Made by a program: the position numbers and the translations under genes. Shown piece by piece: positions 53,287 through 62,409 of a stretch of 64,000 bases of DNA. The notes below the pieces were generated by a model, which saw only the letters and a program-made list of their open reading frames with translations, did not search any database and was not told where the DNA came from. Source of the stretch: Gemmiger gallinarum (GTDB taxonomy: Bacteria > Bacillota > Clostridia > Oscillospirales > Ruminococcaceae); NCBI RefSeq assembly GCF_014982805.1, contig NZ_JADCKC010000003.1, positions 620,001-684,000 of the forward strand. The letters run 5' to 3'. Within the stretch, counting starts at the first letter, position 1; every line of letters begins with the position of its first letter.

Positions 53287-54989
53287 TACACGATTCCTGT
53301 CAGGTCATAGTTGTCCAGCCAGCGGCCAGCTTCCTCGCAGACGCCGCGCAGGCAGTTTTCGTCAAAGGGATTGTCCAGACCGGCGTTCTTCAGCAGCTCG
53401 GTGAAGACACAGGTGCCGCCCTGACGGGTGTACGCCATATAGTGTGCCCAGGCATCCCCCTGATCTTTCTGAAGGCGGGCCCAGAACTGCAGCGACACCG
53501 TCTGTGCCAGGCAGTAATCGATGTAGTAGAAGGGGCTGGAATAGATGTGATGCTGACGCTGCCAGCCCTGGCCCTCACTGTAGAAGGGGATCTCGCCGTC
53601 CAGGCGCATCCAGGGCATATAGACGCCCAGCAGTTCCTTCCAGACGCCGTGACGCTCCGCCGGGGTCAGGTCGGGCTTCTCGTAGACGATGTGCTGGAAG
53701 TGGTCCACCATGGTGCCGTAGGGGATGAAAGTCAGCGCCCCGGCCAGATGGGTGTAGCGGAACTTGCGGGCATCCTTGCCGAAGAAGCCCTCAGCCCAGG
53801 GCCAGGCGAAGAACTCCATGGACATGGAGTGGACCTCACAGGCCTCCAGAGAGGGCCAGACATACTGCATGGGGATGCGGTCCCGGTTGGTGTAGGCGGC
53901 GAAGGCATGGCCGGCCTCGTGGGTGACCACCTCCACGTCGTGCTGGGTGCCGTTGAAGTTGGCGAAGATGAAGGGCACGCGGTAGTCGGCGATGGACGTG
54001 CAGTAACCGCCGCTCTCCTTGCCGGGGGTGGACAGCACATCCAGCAGCTTGCCGTCCAGCATGGTGTTGAAGAACTCGCTGGTCTCGGGGGACAGCTCAT
54101 CGTAGAAGCGCTTGCCCTGGGCCAGGATGGCGTCGGCGTCGCCCGCCGGGCGGGGATTGCCGGAACGGAAGGCCAGGGCCTCATCGGCAAAGCTCAGGGG
54201 ATACTGCACGCCCAGCCGCTCGGCCTGGGCGCGGTAGATGCGGTCCGCCAGGGGCACCAGATACTTGACCACGGCGGCGCGGAACTTCTCAATGTCCTCC
54301 TTGGTGTAGCAGTTGCGCTGCATGCGGGCGTAGCCCAGGGTGGTGTAGCCGTCGTAGCCCAGCTTGCGGCCCATGGCGTCCCGCAGATGGACCAGCTTGT
54401 CGTAGATCTCGTCCATGGCGGGCTGGTTTTCCTTGTACCAGCGGCCTTCCGCCTGCCAGGCAGCCAGACGGCGGGCGTCGTCGGCGTCGGTCTTGAAGGG
54501 AGACAGCTGGGACAGAGTGTAGATGCCGCCCTCAAAGGGGATCTGGGCGCTGGCCAGCAGCTTCTCGTATTCCTGGGTCAGGTCGTTCTCCTGCTGCATC
54601 TCGGGGACGATGTCGGGAGAAAATGCCTTGCGGGCCAGCTCGGCATTGACGAACATCAGGGTGCCGTACTCCTTCTCAAAATCGGGGCGGAAGGCAGACT
54701 CCAGCATGGCCTGGGTGAAGGCGTCCCGGCAGGTCTCGATCTCGGGGATGGCGGTGTTCCAGAACTTCTTCTCGGCATTGTAGAACGCATCCCGGGTGTC
54801 GATGCTGTGGCGGACGCTGGCCAGGGTAGCCTGGGTGTCGATGTGCTTTTCCAGCGTTTCCTTGTCCAGGAAGGCTGCCCTGGCGGCGGCGTAGTCGGCC
54901 GCACCGCGCAGGCGTTCGGTCAGGGCATTGTATTGGGTTTTGAGCGCATCCAGGTCGGGGCGCTGATAAGGCATTTCGGAAAAAGTCAT
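53286..54989 (-). CDS. pepF: Oligoendopeptidase F, M3 metallopeptidase
   Basis: About 567 residues. The zinc motif HEAGH (359-363 counted from the first ATG) and downstream Glu in SLEACEVHSMSMEFF mark the M3 family; N-terminal helical M3_N region. It degrades imported oligopeptides in the cytoplasm, complementing the two peptide ABC systems in the window. The first ATG (54995) lies only 2 bases from AAGGAG; the ATG two codons on (54989) has normal spacing. Confidence 0.93.
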   Translation of the reverse strand: MTFSEMPYQRPDLDALKTQYNALTERLRGAADYAAARAAFLDKETLEKHIDTQATLASVRHSIDTRDAFYNAEKKFWNTAIPEIETCRDAFTQAMLESAFRPDFEKEYGTLMFVNAELARKAFSPDIVPEMQQENDLTQEYEKLLASAQIPFEGGIYTLSQLSPFKTDADDARRLAAWQAEGRWYKENQPAMDEIYDKLVHLRDAMGRKLGYDGYTTLGYARMQRNCYTKEDIEKFRAAVVKYLVPLADRIYRAQAERLGVQYPLSFADEALAFRSGNPRPAGDADAILAQGKRFYDELSPETSEFFNTMLDGKLLDVLSTPGKESGGYCTSIADYRVPFIFANFNGTQHDVEVVTHEAGHAFAAYTNRDRIPMQYVWPSLEACEVHSMSMEFFAWPWAEGFFGKDARKFRYTHLAGALTFIPYGTMVDHFQHIVYEKPDLTPAERHGVWKELLGVYMPWMRLDGEIPFYSEGQGWQRQHHIYSSPFYYIDYCLAQTVSLQFWARLQKDQGDAWAHYMAYTRQGGTCVFTELLKNAGLDNPFDENCLRGVCEEAGRWLDNYDLTGIV

Positions 54990-55062
54990 GTCCATGTCTC
55001 CTTTGCTTGCATTTTATCAAGGATAAATAACAGTATACCACAGTGGTCAAAAAGGGGCATCT

Positions 55063-55863
55063 TCAGATAAAAAGATCTTTTCTGTCAAACACTGCCACCG
55101 CCAGGGCGTACAGCAGGATACCGGCCCCCAGCAGGATGCCCGCCCCCGCCCGGGCCGCCGTCTCTCCCGCCGCAATGCCGGAGGGGTCAAACAGGGTGAA
55201 GAAGGTGAAATACTTTGCCTTTTCGGCATCTCCGCCCACATTGGCCAGCATGTTCAGCACATAGGCCAGCACCGGGAGCCCTGCGCCGAAGCCAAGGCTG
55301 TACCGTGTGTCGGAGAAGACGCAGGACGCCAGCAGGCAGATGCCGCCGATGAAAAACTGCAGGCAGAACAGCGCCCCGTTGACCTGCAGCAGATCGCCGG
55401 GCGCAACCTCCCCGGGGAACATCACGGCAATGCTCACCAGCTCCACCGCCGTGGCATAGACCAGCAGGATCACCGTGCCCGAGACAAGCACCGCCGCCTG
55501 GGTCAGAGCGATAGTGGTGCGGCGCACCGGAGCCGCCACCAGCGAAGCCATGGAGCCGTCCTCCGCAGATTTGGCCACAAGGCCGTTGCCCCGCAGGATG
55601 GCAAACAGCATGGGGAAGATCAGCAGAATAAAGCCGTACAGGTAGGAGATCATGAACTCCAGCAGATTGTTTGCCCCGGCATCCATGCCCACAGCAGCCA
55701 TCAGCTCCGGCATCAGTTCCACAAAGCCGTCCAGCGTCGCCATCAGTTCCGGGTCGTACATGCTGATAATGATGGTGACGTACATGGTGATAACTGCGCC
55801 CAGCACCGCCAGCAGCCGGAGGCTGCCTTTCATGCCGCGCAGGTAAAGGGTCGTGTTAATCAT
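55063..55863 (-). CDS. ABC-2 type transporter permease
   Basis: 266 residues, about six helices; starts MINTTLYLRGMKGSLRLLAV, the usual cytoplasmic elbow of ABC-2 permeases, with LVAAPVRRTTIALTQAAVLVSG in the middle. The ATG has GGAGG at 8 bases and overlaps the ATPase gene by 8. It forms an exporter with that ATPase; substrate unknown. The nearest families are lantibiotic-immunity and Na+ efflux type exporters. Confidence 0.88.
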   Translation of the reverse strand: MINTTLYLRGMKGSLRLLAVLGAVITMYVTIIISMYDPELMATLDGFVELMPELMAAVGMDAGANNLLEFMISYLYGFILLIFPMLFAILRGNGLVAKSAEDGSMASLVAAPVRRTTIALTQAAVLVSGTVILLVYATAVELVSIAVMFPGEVAPGDLLQVNGALFCLQFFIGGICLLASCVFSDTRYSLGFGAGLPVLAYVLNMLANVGGDAEKAKYFTFFTLFDPSGIAAGETAARAGAGILLGAGILLYALAVAVFDRKDLFI

Positions 55864-56671
55864 GTTCGCCGCCTCCGTAATAATGCAGGAAAATTTCTTC
55901 CAGGCTCTGCCGGGCGGTGACGGTAACCCGGCAGCCGTCCTGCTGCCCGCCGAAGTCCCGCGCAAAGCTCTCCGCCCGTTCCGGCGTGTCCAGCGTCACG
56001 GTATAACTCCGGAGATGGCGTTTGCGCAGGGCCTCCACCGAGTCCACCGCAGCCAGACGCCCCGCCCGGATGATGCCCACCCGCTGGCAGGTGCGCTCCA
56101 CCTCCTCAAACATGTGGCTGGACAGAAGAATCGTCTTGCCCCGGGCCGTCTCCTCCCGCAAAAGCTCCACAAAACGGTTCTGCATCAGGGGATCCAGGCC
56201 GCTGGTGGGCTCGTCCAGGATCAGCACCGCCGGGTCGTGCTGGAATGCCGCCACAATGCCCAGCTTCTGTTTCATACCTTTGCTCATCTTTTTGATGCCG
56301 CCCCGGGGGTCCAGCTCAAAGCGGTCCAGCAGCTCCTTCTGCCGCACCGGCTTCTGGCCCCGGTATCCCGCCAGAAAGCGCAGGAACTCCGCTCCCGTCA
56401 TGTCGTTGAAAAAACTGATCTCTCCGGGGATGTAGCCCAGATCCCGCTGGATGTTCTCCCGCTCCCGCCAGCAGTCCCGGCCGCCGATGGCACAGCTGCC
56501 CGCTCTGGGGCGCAGAAAGCCCATCAAGTGACGGATCGTCGTTGTTTTTCCCGCACCGTTGGGTCCCAAAAAGCCGAAGGTCTCTCCCTCCCCCACCGAG
56601 AATGTCAGGTCAAAAATGCCCTTTCCTCCGCCGTAGTCCCGGGTCAGGCCTTTGGTTGAGATCGCATCCAT
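55856..56671 (-). CDS. ABC-2 type transporter ATP-binding protein
   Basis: 271 residues: Walker A GPNGAGKTT, the weak signature MSKGMKQKLGIVAAF, Walker B AVLILDEPTSGLDPLM and a C-terminal about 60-residue extension, as in CcmA/NatA-like exporters. The start ATG at 56671 has AAAGGAGG; the in-frame extension upstream lacks a site. Confidence 0.92.
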   Translation of the reverse strand: MDAISTKGLTRDYGGGKGIFDLTFSVGEGETFGFLGPNGAGKTTTIRHLMGFLRPRAGSCAIGGRDCWRERENIQRDLGYIPGEISFFNDMTGAEFLRFLAGYRGQKPVRQKELLDRFELDPRGGIKKMSKGMKQKLGIVAAFQHDPAVLILDEPTSGLDPLMQNRFVELLREETARGKTILLSSHMFEEVERTCQRVGIIRAGRLAAVDSVEALRKRHLRSYTVTLDTPERAESFARDFGGQQDGCRVTVTARQSLEEIFLHYYGGGEHD

Positions 56672-56713
56672 CCCAATGCCTCCTTTGTCTGCGAGCTGCC
56701 GCTGTATGGGCAC

Positions 56714-56742
56714 AATATAGCACCCCTCCCCGGCCACGTCAA
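56714..56742 (-). promoter_or_regulatory. Promoter of the ABC exporter operon
   Basis: Minus strand TTGACG (56737-56742), 17-bp spacer, TATATT (56714-56719). Confidence 0.82.
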
Positions 56743-56890
56743 GCCGGGATGCCGGGACGGCCGGATTCCGGCGGAAAATTCAGGAAATCCCCTGGATTTT
56801 TGTTTGCCGAAGGCGGTTTTGCTGCATCTTTGCAACATTTTTGTGGTATCCTGCACAGGATAGGAAAGAATTCAGTTTTTCCGCGCGTCA

Positions 56891-56899
56891 TGTTATAAT
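56891..56899 (+). promoter_or_regulatory. Extended -10 promoter of the large membrane protein gene
   Basis: TGT followed by exact TATAAT (56894-56899). The -35 position (TTCAGT) is poor, so activity depends on the extended -10. Start codon about 70 bases downstream. Confidence 0.6.
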
Positions 56900-56974
56900 G
56901 AAGTGGAATATTGGATTTTTTGCGGTTTTCCCCTGCTGTGCCGCTTCATTATTATAAAGAGGAGGTTCTCCGCC

Positions 56975-59095
56975 TTGCCCGCTGCCATCCCTGTCCTTGA
57001 CCGTCCCGCTGCCCCGGGGCTTCGTGCTCCTTCCCTGCCCGTTCTTCTGCCCTGGGTCCTGACCGGCCTCTGCTTTGCCGCTTATCTGGCCGTCATCACC
57101 CTGTCGGGAGCCTCGCTGTTTGGGGCGGTGCGGTTTTTCTGTGCCGCCGCCCTCTATCTGGTTCTGCCAGGCTGGCTGATGGCCCGGCGTCTGGGGCCCC
57201 GTGCCCCCGGACTGCGCCCTCTGCTCACTGCCGTCTACGGCTGCGCCCTGCTGGGGGTCTGCTTCTGTGCGGGGGTACGGCTGAACGCCGGGTGGCTGGT
57301 GCATGTTGTGCCGCTGCTGGCTGCCGCCGGGCTGGCAATCTGGGAACGGCGCGCCCCCATTGACGGGGTCGTGCCCCTTTTCCGACGGCCGGGGCTTTCC
57401 GCCCTGCCTGCGGCCCTGCCCCTGCTGGCGGTTTTGTGGGGAATGCTCTGCCTGTTCTTTGCCCTGTCCTTCGGCGCCCGCAACGCCCATCCCCTGGCGG
57501 CGGGCAGCGTGGTGCTGGACAAGGACCTTTTATGGAACATCGGCAACGCCGAGGCCTTTCTGGACGCCTTTCCGCCCCAGGACATCCGCTTTTCCGGGGT
57601 GCGCTTTTCCTACCACTATCTCACCGAGCTGATGGCCGCCGCTCTGGCTGCCGTGGCCGGGGTCCCCTGCTACGATGTTTTCACCTTCTTTTCGGGCCCC
57701 CTGTTTTTGCTGGGAGAGCTGGCCGCCCTTTATTCCCTGGGCCTGATCCTGTATGAAGGCCAGGGCAAAAAGGCGGCGGTGCTGCCCGTGCTGCTCTTCG
57801 GCTTTCAGTCCGCCTCCATGTGGAAGGCCCTGCCCACCGGCGACGGTATCTTCGGCAACACCCTGCTGCGCCACCTGACCACCAACATCAACGCACAGGC
57901 CACCGCCGTCATTTTCTTTGCGGCTTTTCTGGGACTGTTCGCCCTCATCTCCCGGCAAAAGTTTGCCGTGGGGCCGGTGTGGTGGGCCGCTTACTTTGTG
58001 ACCTTTGCCCTTTTCACTCTGGCAAAAGGCCCCCAGGCGGGCATCGCTCTCTGTGCCCTGGCGGTGGCCATGGTCTTTGTGCTGCTCTTCCAGAAGCCCA
58101 GATACGGCCGTGCACTGCTCTGCCTGGCAGGCACTGCGGCAGTGTTCGCCGGCATGTACCGGCTGCTCTACTCCGCCGGGGCTAACACCAGCATGATCTT
58201 CTCCATCTTTGCCATGGAAAAGACCCGGGCTTACCAGTGGCTGTCCCCCCTCACCGACTGGCTCTGCGCCCATCTGCCCATCTCCGGCTATGTGTGGCTG
58301 GTGGGCATCGGCATTGTGGATGCCTTTTTCATGATGCCCTTCCAGTTTGTACTGTGGCTGCGCAGCGTGCCCGGAGCCCTGCGGCACCTGCCCAAACTGG
58401 ACCCCGCCCATATTTTCCTCCATGCCGGAACGGTGGGCGGCTTTCTGGCCTATCACATCTTCTGGCATGAGAGTTCCAGCCAGGTCTACTTTGCCCTGTT
58501 TGCCATGATCTGCATGACGCTGCCGGCGGTGGAACAGCTGCCCAAGCTGCGCAAACCCGGCCTCATGACTGCCGCCGGGTGGGTGTGCGGGGCGGCGGGC
58601 CTTTTGACCACCCTGTGCATGGCGCTGGCCCTCTGCCGCATCGGCGGGGCGCAGTTGGCCCGCACCACTGGGCTGACCGAAGCAGTGTCCGCCCCCAACG
58701 CCGCCACCGCCAGCGACGAGGAAGCCGCTCTGTGGATGAAAGAGAATCTCCCCGCCGGGACGGTCTTTGCCACCAACCGCACCAGCAGCACCCCCGCCAC
58801 TGCCGAGGAGGACGGCATCTCCAACCTGTACACCGCCTTCTCGGGGGTACAGTGCTATATGGAGGGCTGGACCTATGCCATGAGCAACATGGGCGTGGAG
58901 CAGAGCATCGTGGAGCACCGCCGGGATGTGACGGCCCAACTTTTTGGCGGTTCCGCCGACGCCGACACGATCTCCGCCCTGTGTGAGGAGGAGGGCATCG
59001 ACTGTCTGGTCTGGTCCAAACGGTTCGGCGGCAGCGCCCCCGCCCTCTCCCCCGCCTTTGAGAACGCCGACGTGGCCATCTATCTGCTGGAGTGA
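56975..59095 (+). CDS. Large polytopic membrane protein, glycosyltransferase-like
   Basis: 706 residues with about 14-16 helices and a soluble C-terminal domain of about 110 residues (SDEEAALWMKENLPAGTVFATNR...). Between helices lie external loops with FSGVRFSYHYLTELMAAAL and a DKDLLWNIGNAEAF segment. This layout (many helices, periplasmic-facing acidic/His loops, C-terminal mixed domain) resembles GT-C lipid-dependent glycosyltransferases and DUF2298-like proteins, but I cannot name the family. Start: TTG at 56975, 10 bases after GAGGAGG; the ATG at 56903 precedes the site. Monocistronic. Confidence 0.75.
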   Translation: MPAAIPVLDRPAAPGLRAPSLPVLLPWVLTGLCFAAYLAVITLSGASLFGAVRFFCAAALYLVLPGWLMARRLGPRAPGLRPLLTAVYGCALLGVCFCAGVRLNAGWLVHVVPLLAAAGLAIWERRAPIDGVVPLFRRPGLSALPAALPLLAVLWGMLCLFFALSFGARNAHPLAAGSVVLDKDLLWNIGNAEAFLDAFPPQDIRFSGVRFSYHYLTELMAAALAAVAGVPCYDVFTFFSGPLFLLGELAALYSLGLILYEGQGKKAAVLPVLLFGFQSASMWKALPTGDGIFGNTLLRHLTTNINAQATAVIFFAAFLGLFALISRQKFAVGPVWWAAYFVTFALFTLAKGPQAGIALCALAVAMVFVLLFQKPRYGRALLCLAGTAAVFAGMYRLLYSAGANTSMIFSIFAMEKTRAYQWLSPLTDWLCAHLPISGYVWLVGIGIVDAFFMMPFQFVLWLRSVPGALRHLPKLDPAHIFLHAGTVGGFLAYHIFWHESSSQVYFALFAMICMTLPAVEQLPKLRKPGLMTAAGWVCGAAGLLTTLCMALALCRIGGAQLARTTGLTEAVSAPNAATASDEEAALWMKENLPAGTVFATNRTSSTPATAEEDGISNLYTAFSGVQCYMEGWTYAMSNMGVEQSIVEHRRDVTAQLFGGSADADTISALCEEEGIDCLVWSKRFGGSAPALSPAFENADVAIYLLE

Positions 59096-59132
59096 CCCGC
59101 GGCGTGCCCTCCGGTCAAACAGTGAAATAAAA

Positions 59133-59190
59133 CAAAAAGGCTCCCGCCTTTCCTTCCGTGCTGCTGCACGGGGAAGGGCGGGAACCTTTG
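59133..59190. terminator. Terminator between the membrane protein and Fe-S protein genes
   Basis: GGCTCCCGCC and GGCGGGAACC arms with inner paired TTCC/GGAA, flanked by AAAAA on the left and TTTGCTTTT on the right. Serves converging genes. Confidence 0.8.
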
Positions 59191-59208
59191 CTTTTGGGGG
59201 CAGAAAAC

Positions 59209-60339
59209 TTATTTCATGGTGACGAGGTCGTACTCCCGGGTGCCGATGCCGATCTTTTCGGCATGCTCCAGGCAGGTCTTGTACTCGGACTCGGGGGTGC
59301 AGTTCTCGAAGTGGTCGTGATGGTCGCAGAAGTCCGGTTTGGCCATCTGCTCGGTAAGCTGGGTGCCGGGCAGGGGCTGCTGCTTGAGGCAGGCATCCAC
59401 GCAGGCCTGGTCGAGAGCCAGGGGGTCAAAGGAGGCAAACATGCCGATATCCGGCAGGATGGGCACGTCGTTCTCGGCGTGGCAGTCGCAGTTGGGGGAG
59501 ATGTCCTGTACCAGCGACACATGGAAGTTGGGACGGCCGTCCACCACCGCCTTGGCGTACTCGGCCATGCGGCAGTTCAGGTCCTTGACCGCCGCCCAGT
59601 TGGCGAACTCGATGGCGTCGAAGTTGCAGGCGCCGATGCAGCGGCCGCAGCCCACGCAGTTGTCGGTGTTGATGTGCATCTTGCGGGTGGTCTCGTCAAA
59701 GGTCAGGCCGTTGTTGGCGCACTCATGCTGGCAGCAGCGGCAGCCGCGGCACTTGTCCTCATGGATGATGGGCTGACCGTTGTTGTGCTGGGCTTTCTTG
59801 CCGGCGCGGCTGCCGCAGCCCATGCCCAGGTTCTTGATGGCGCCGCCGAAGCCCGCCGTCTCGTGGCCCTTGAAGTGGTTCAGGCTGATGATGATGTCGG
59901 CGTCCATGACGGCGCGGCCGATGTAGGCCTCCTGGATGTACTCGCCGCCGTTGACGGGGACGGCAATGTCGTCGGTGCCCTTGAGGCCGTCGCCGATGAG
60001 GATGGGGCAGCCCACCGTCATGGGGGTGAAGCCGTTCTCCCAGGCGCAGTAAAGGTGCTCCAGGGCATTCTTGCGGCTGCCCGGATACAGGGTGTTGCAG
60101 TCGGTCAGGAAGGGCTTGCCGCCCAGCTCCTTGACCACATCGGCCACAGCCTTGGCGTAGTTGGGACGCAGGAAACCCAGGTTGCCCAGCTCGCCGAAGT
60201 GCATCTTGATGGCAACGAACTTGCCGTCCATATCGATCTGGTCAATGCCGGCCTTCTTCATCAGCCGCTTGAGCTTGGTGGGCAGACCCTCCCCCAGTCT
60301 GGTGCGGAAGTCGGTAAAATAGACTTTCGATTTCTCCAT
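59209..60339 (-). CDS. DUF362 family protein with two 4Fe-4S clusters
   Basis: 376 residues. The DUF362 domain (KVYFTDFRTRLGEGLPTKLKRLMKKAG; HFGELGNLGFLRPNYAKAVADVV; DADIIISLNHFKGHETAGFGGAIKNLGMGCGSRAGK) surrounds a bacterial ferredoxin insert (CRGCRCCQHEC and CVGCGRCIGAC, about 195-240). Late Cys/His residues (CDCH, CDHHDHFENC) may bind metal. The family's reaction is not established; an electron-transfer role is likely. ATG at 60339, with GGGAGG. Confidence 0.9.
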   Translation of the reverse strand: MEKSKVYFTDFRTRLGEGLPTKLKRLMKKAGIDQIDMDGKFVAIKMHFGELGNLGFLRPNYAKAVADVVKELGGKPFLTDCNTLYPGSRKNALEHLYCAWENGFTPMTVGCPILIGDGLKGTDDIAVPVNGGEYIQEAYIGRAVMDADIIISLNHFKGHETAGFGGAIKNLGMGCGSRAGKKAQHNNGQPIIHEDKCRGCRCCQHECANNGLTFDETTRKMHINTDNCVGCGRCIGACNFDAIEFANWAAVKDLNCRMAEYAKAVVDGRPNFHVSLVQDISPNCDCHAENDVPILPDIGMFASFDPLALDQACVDACLKQQPLPGTQLTEQMAKPDFCDHHDHFENCTPESEYKTCLEHAEKIGIGTREYDLVTMK

Positions 60340-60404
60340 GTTTGTTATCCTCCCTTGCGCGGCGGCGGGCGCCGCGCTCTCCTGCGTGTCCGGCAATCAC
60401 AGAC

Positions 60405-60452
60405 AAAAAGCCGGACCGGTGATTCCAGTTACTAGGATACCACCGGACCGGC
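60405..60452 (-). terminator. Terminator of the rsmI-birA operon
   Basis: Long stem with GCCGGACCGG and CCGGACCGGC at its base (60410-60426 with 60435-60452, one bulge). TTTTTGTCTG follows on the minus strand. It lies 60 bases after the NERD-like gene. Confidence 0.88.
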
Positions 60453-60510
60453 CAATGTGCAAATACTTATCCCGAATGCGCTTCCATACGCCCGGGCTAT
60501 GGTTTTGCCC

Positions 60511-61137
60511 TCAGCAGAAATGCTCCTTGAGGAAATCGGTGAGGGCCTGTTCATCCACCTTGCGGTTGTTGTCAAAGTCGGCGGAGTTTTCCACATACTG
60601 GTTGAAACTCTTGACGGTGTAGACAGGCAGATTGCGGGGAATGGCCAGCTCCGCCTTGGCGGAGGTCATAACCACCCGGGCATCCACCATAAAGGGCCGG
60701 AACTTGCCCTGGCCGATGACCTCCCGCAGGGCGCGGCGGGCGTTTTCCGCCGAGAGCTGGGGATTTTCAAAGGTGCGGCGGACGCCGTCGTTGACCTGGG
60801 CCCAGCTGGGGTCGCTGCTGCCGTAGACGGTGCCGGTGTAGTCGGCGCCGTAGACTGCCGTCACCCCGTGGGGACCGACGATCATGGCACAGAAGGGGGT
60901 CTTTTCCGGGTCGGGCTGCACCAGGGTCAGGCCCCGGACTGCCACAGCCCGGCGCAGCTTGCGCACAAAGGCAGCGTTGGCGCCCTTGTCCCGCAGGGGG
61001 GCGGTGTCCTCCGGCCCGGCGTTGACCGCGCCTCCGTGGCGCTTGTTCTCGCCGCCGACAGCCCGATAATACAGCACAATGGCCACAATGCCGGCCAAAA
61101 CCACAATCGCCAGTGCAATATACATCCCGATATCCAT
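60511..61137 (-). CDS. Membrane-anchored NERD-like domain protein
   Basis: 208 residues: one N-terminal helix (5-24), basic stretch, then a domain resembling NERD (nuclease-related): IVGPHGVTAVYGADYTGTVYGSSDPSW, then NPQLSAENARRALREVIG and a late strand VVMTSAKAELAIPRNLPVYTVKSFNQYV. NERD proteins have a conserved E-x-K in the GVFVIEVKNY strand; here the position reads VYGADY, so nuclease activity is doubtful. The C-terminus (KVDEQALTDFLKEHFC) ends in Cys. Last gene of the operon. Confidence 0.65.
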   Translation of the reverse strand: MDIGMYIALAIVVLAGIVAIVLYYRAVGGENKRHGGAVNAGPEDTAPLRDKGANAAFVRKLRRAVAVRGLTLVQPDPEKTPFCAMIVGPHGVTAVYGADYTGTVYGSSDPSWAQVNDGVRRTFENPQLSAENARRALREVIGQGKFRPFMVDARVVMTSAKAELAIPRNLPVYTVKSFNQYVENSADFDNNRKVDEQALTDFLKEHFC

Positions 61138-61175
61138 GGTGTTTTCCTCTCTTTGTTCGGTATTGATGAGCCGGG

Positions 61176-61913
61176 TCAGACCGCGCCGTACACGCCGCGG
61201 ACGCTGACCTCTCCGGTAAAGATCCGGCGTTCCCCTGTGGCGTCGTCACACACCACCAGGCGGCCGTCGGTGTCCACATCCAGCGCCGTGCCCTCCCCGC
61301 CGTCATAGCTCACATGGCGGCCCAGGTTGACACAGTGGGTGCGGTAGTCGGACAGGAAAGGTGCGATGCCCTCCCGGGCAAAGCGGGGGATCACCGCCGA
61401 GAAGCCCGGCTCGGTAAGCCCGGCAGCCAGCACATCGGCGTCCCGCTCGGCACAGACCGGCACCCCGCTGGTCAGCAGGCTGGCGCCGTTGGGCAGACCC
61501 GCCGCGTCAAAATAGGACTGGGGCTGGGCCAGATTGATGCCGATGCCCAGGATCCAGGCGCCCTTGTCGGGCACACCCTCGCACAGAATGCCCACGATCT
61601 TTTTGCCGTCCAGCAGCAGGTCGTTGGGCCACTTGATGCGGCAGTCGATGCCGTAGAGGCCGTGGAGCACCTTGGCGGTGACCAGGCAGGACAAAAGGGG
61701 CAGCGTCTCGGGCTGGACCAGGTCCTCATGGACGACGCAGGAGTAATACAGCGCCTGTCCCGCGGCATTCACCCAGGTGCGTCCCAGGCGGCCCCGGCCG
61801 GCGGTCTGGCTGGTGGAGTACACCGCCCCCAGCGCCCCGAAGCGGTCCAGATGTTCCTTGGCCCAGGTGTTGGTGTTGTCCACACTGGGCAGGTAGATCA
61901 GCGGATGGTTCAT
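61176..61913 (-). CDS. birA: Biotin-[acetyl-CoA-carboxylase] ligase, monofunctional BirA
   Basis: 245 residues, without the N-terminal DNA-binding domain of bifunctional BirA. Catalytic signature SQTAGRGRLGRTWVN, the lysine motif KWPNDLLLDGKKIVGILCE, GIGINLAQP, and an SH3-like C-terminal domain. It attaches biotin to carboxylase subunits. ATG at 61913 overlaps the phosphodiesterase stop (ATGA). Confidence 0.94.
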   Translation of the reverse strand: MNHPLIYLPSVDNTNTWAKEHLDRFGALGAVYSTSQTAGRGRLGRTWVNAAGQALYYSCVVHEDLVQPETLPLLSCLVTAKVLHGLYGIDCRIKWPNDLLLDGKKIVGILCEGVPDKGAWILGIGINLAQPQSYFDAAGLPNGASLLTSGVPVCAERDADVLAAGLTEPGFSAVIPRFAREGIAPFLSDYRTHCVNLGRHVSYDGGEGTALDVDTDGRLVVCDDATGERRIFTGEVSVRGVYGAV

Positions 61914-62401
61914 GTTTCCACCCACTTCCAGTCATAGCTGCATTTGCCGTCCTCCACCGTGATGACGCCGTAGCAGCCGCTGTCCCGCAGGCTGCCGGGG
62001 TTGAACAGGGTGGGGACCCCCGGCACATCGGCGTTGAGCAGCCCCCGGTGATGGGTATGTCCGAAGAGGGCCACATCGGCCCCCCGGGCCTGGGCGGCGT
62101 CGGCCAGCTCTCCGTAGTCGCTCTTGACGTAGTAGAGATGGCCGTGAGTATAGAAGAAGAGCACCCCCGCAATGGGGGCCAACCCCTCCGCCGGGTCGGG
62201 GAAGCCGATGTCACAGTTGCCCCGCACCCGGTAGACCGGATAGGGCAGCGGGTCCCGCAGCAGATTGACGGCGCCGTCCAGATCAAACAGCCCGTCCCCC
62301 AGGAAGAACATTGCATCGGCCGTCTCGTTTTTCAAAATCCATCGCAGCGCGGGCAGACGCCCGTGTACGTCGCTGACCACCAGTATTTTCGCCTGGTCCA
62401 T
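61910..62401 (-). CDS. YfcE/MJ0936-type metallophosphodiesterase
   Basis: 163 residues with the calcineurin-like metal motifs in order: SDVHG, FLGDG, RGNCD, THGH and GHTHHRG. A small cytoplasmic phosphodiesterase; natural substrate unknown in this family. ATG at 62401 with GAGGTG; it is 8 bases after the rsmI stop. Confidence 0.92.
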   Translation of the reverse strand: MDQAKILVVSDVHGRLPALRWILKNETADAMFFLGDGLFDLDGAVNLLRDPLPYPVYRVRGNCDIGFPDPAEGLAPIAGVLFFYTHGHLYYVKSDYGELADAAQARGADVALFGHTHHRGLLNADVPGVPTLFNPGSLRDSGCYGVITVEDGKCSYDWKWVET

Positions 62402-62409
62402 GTCGCACC

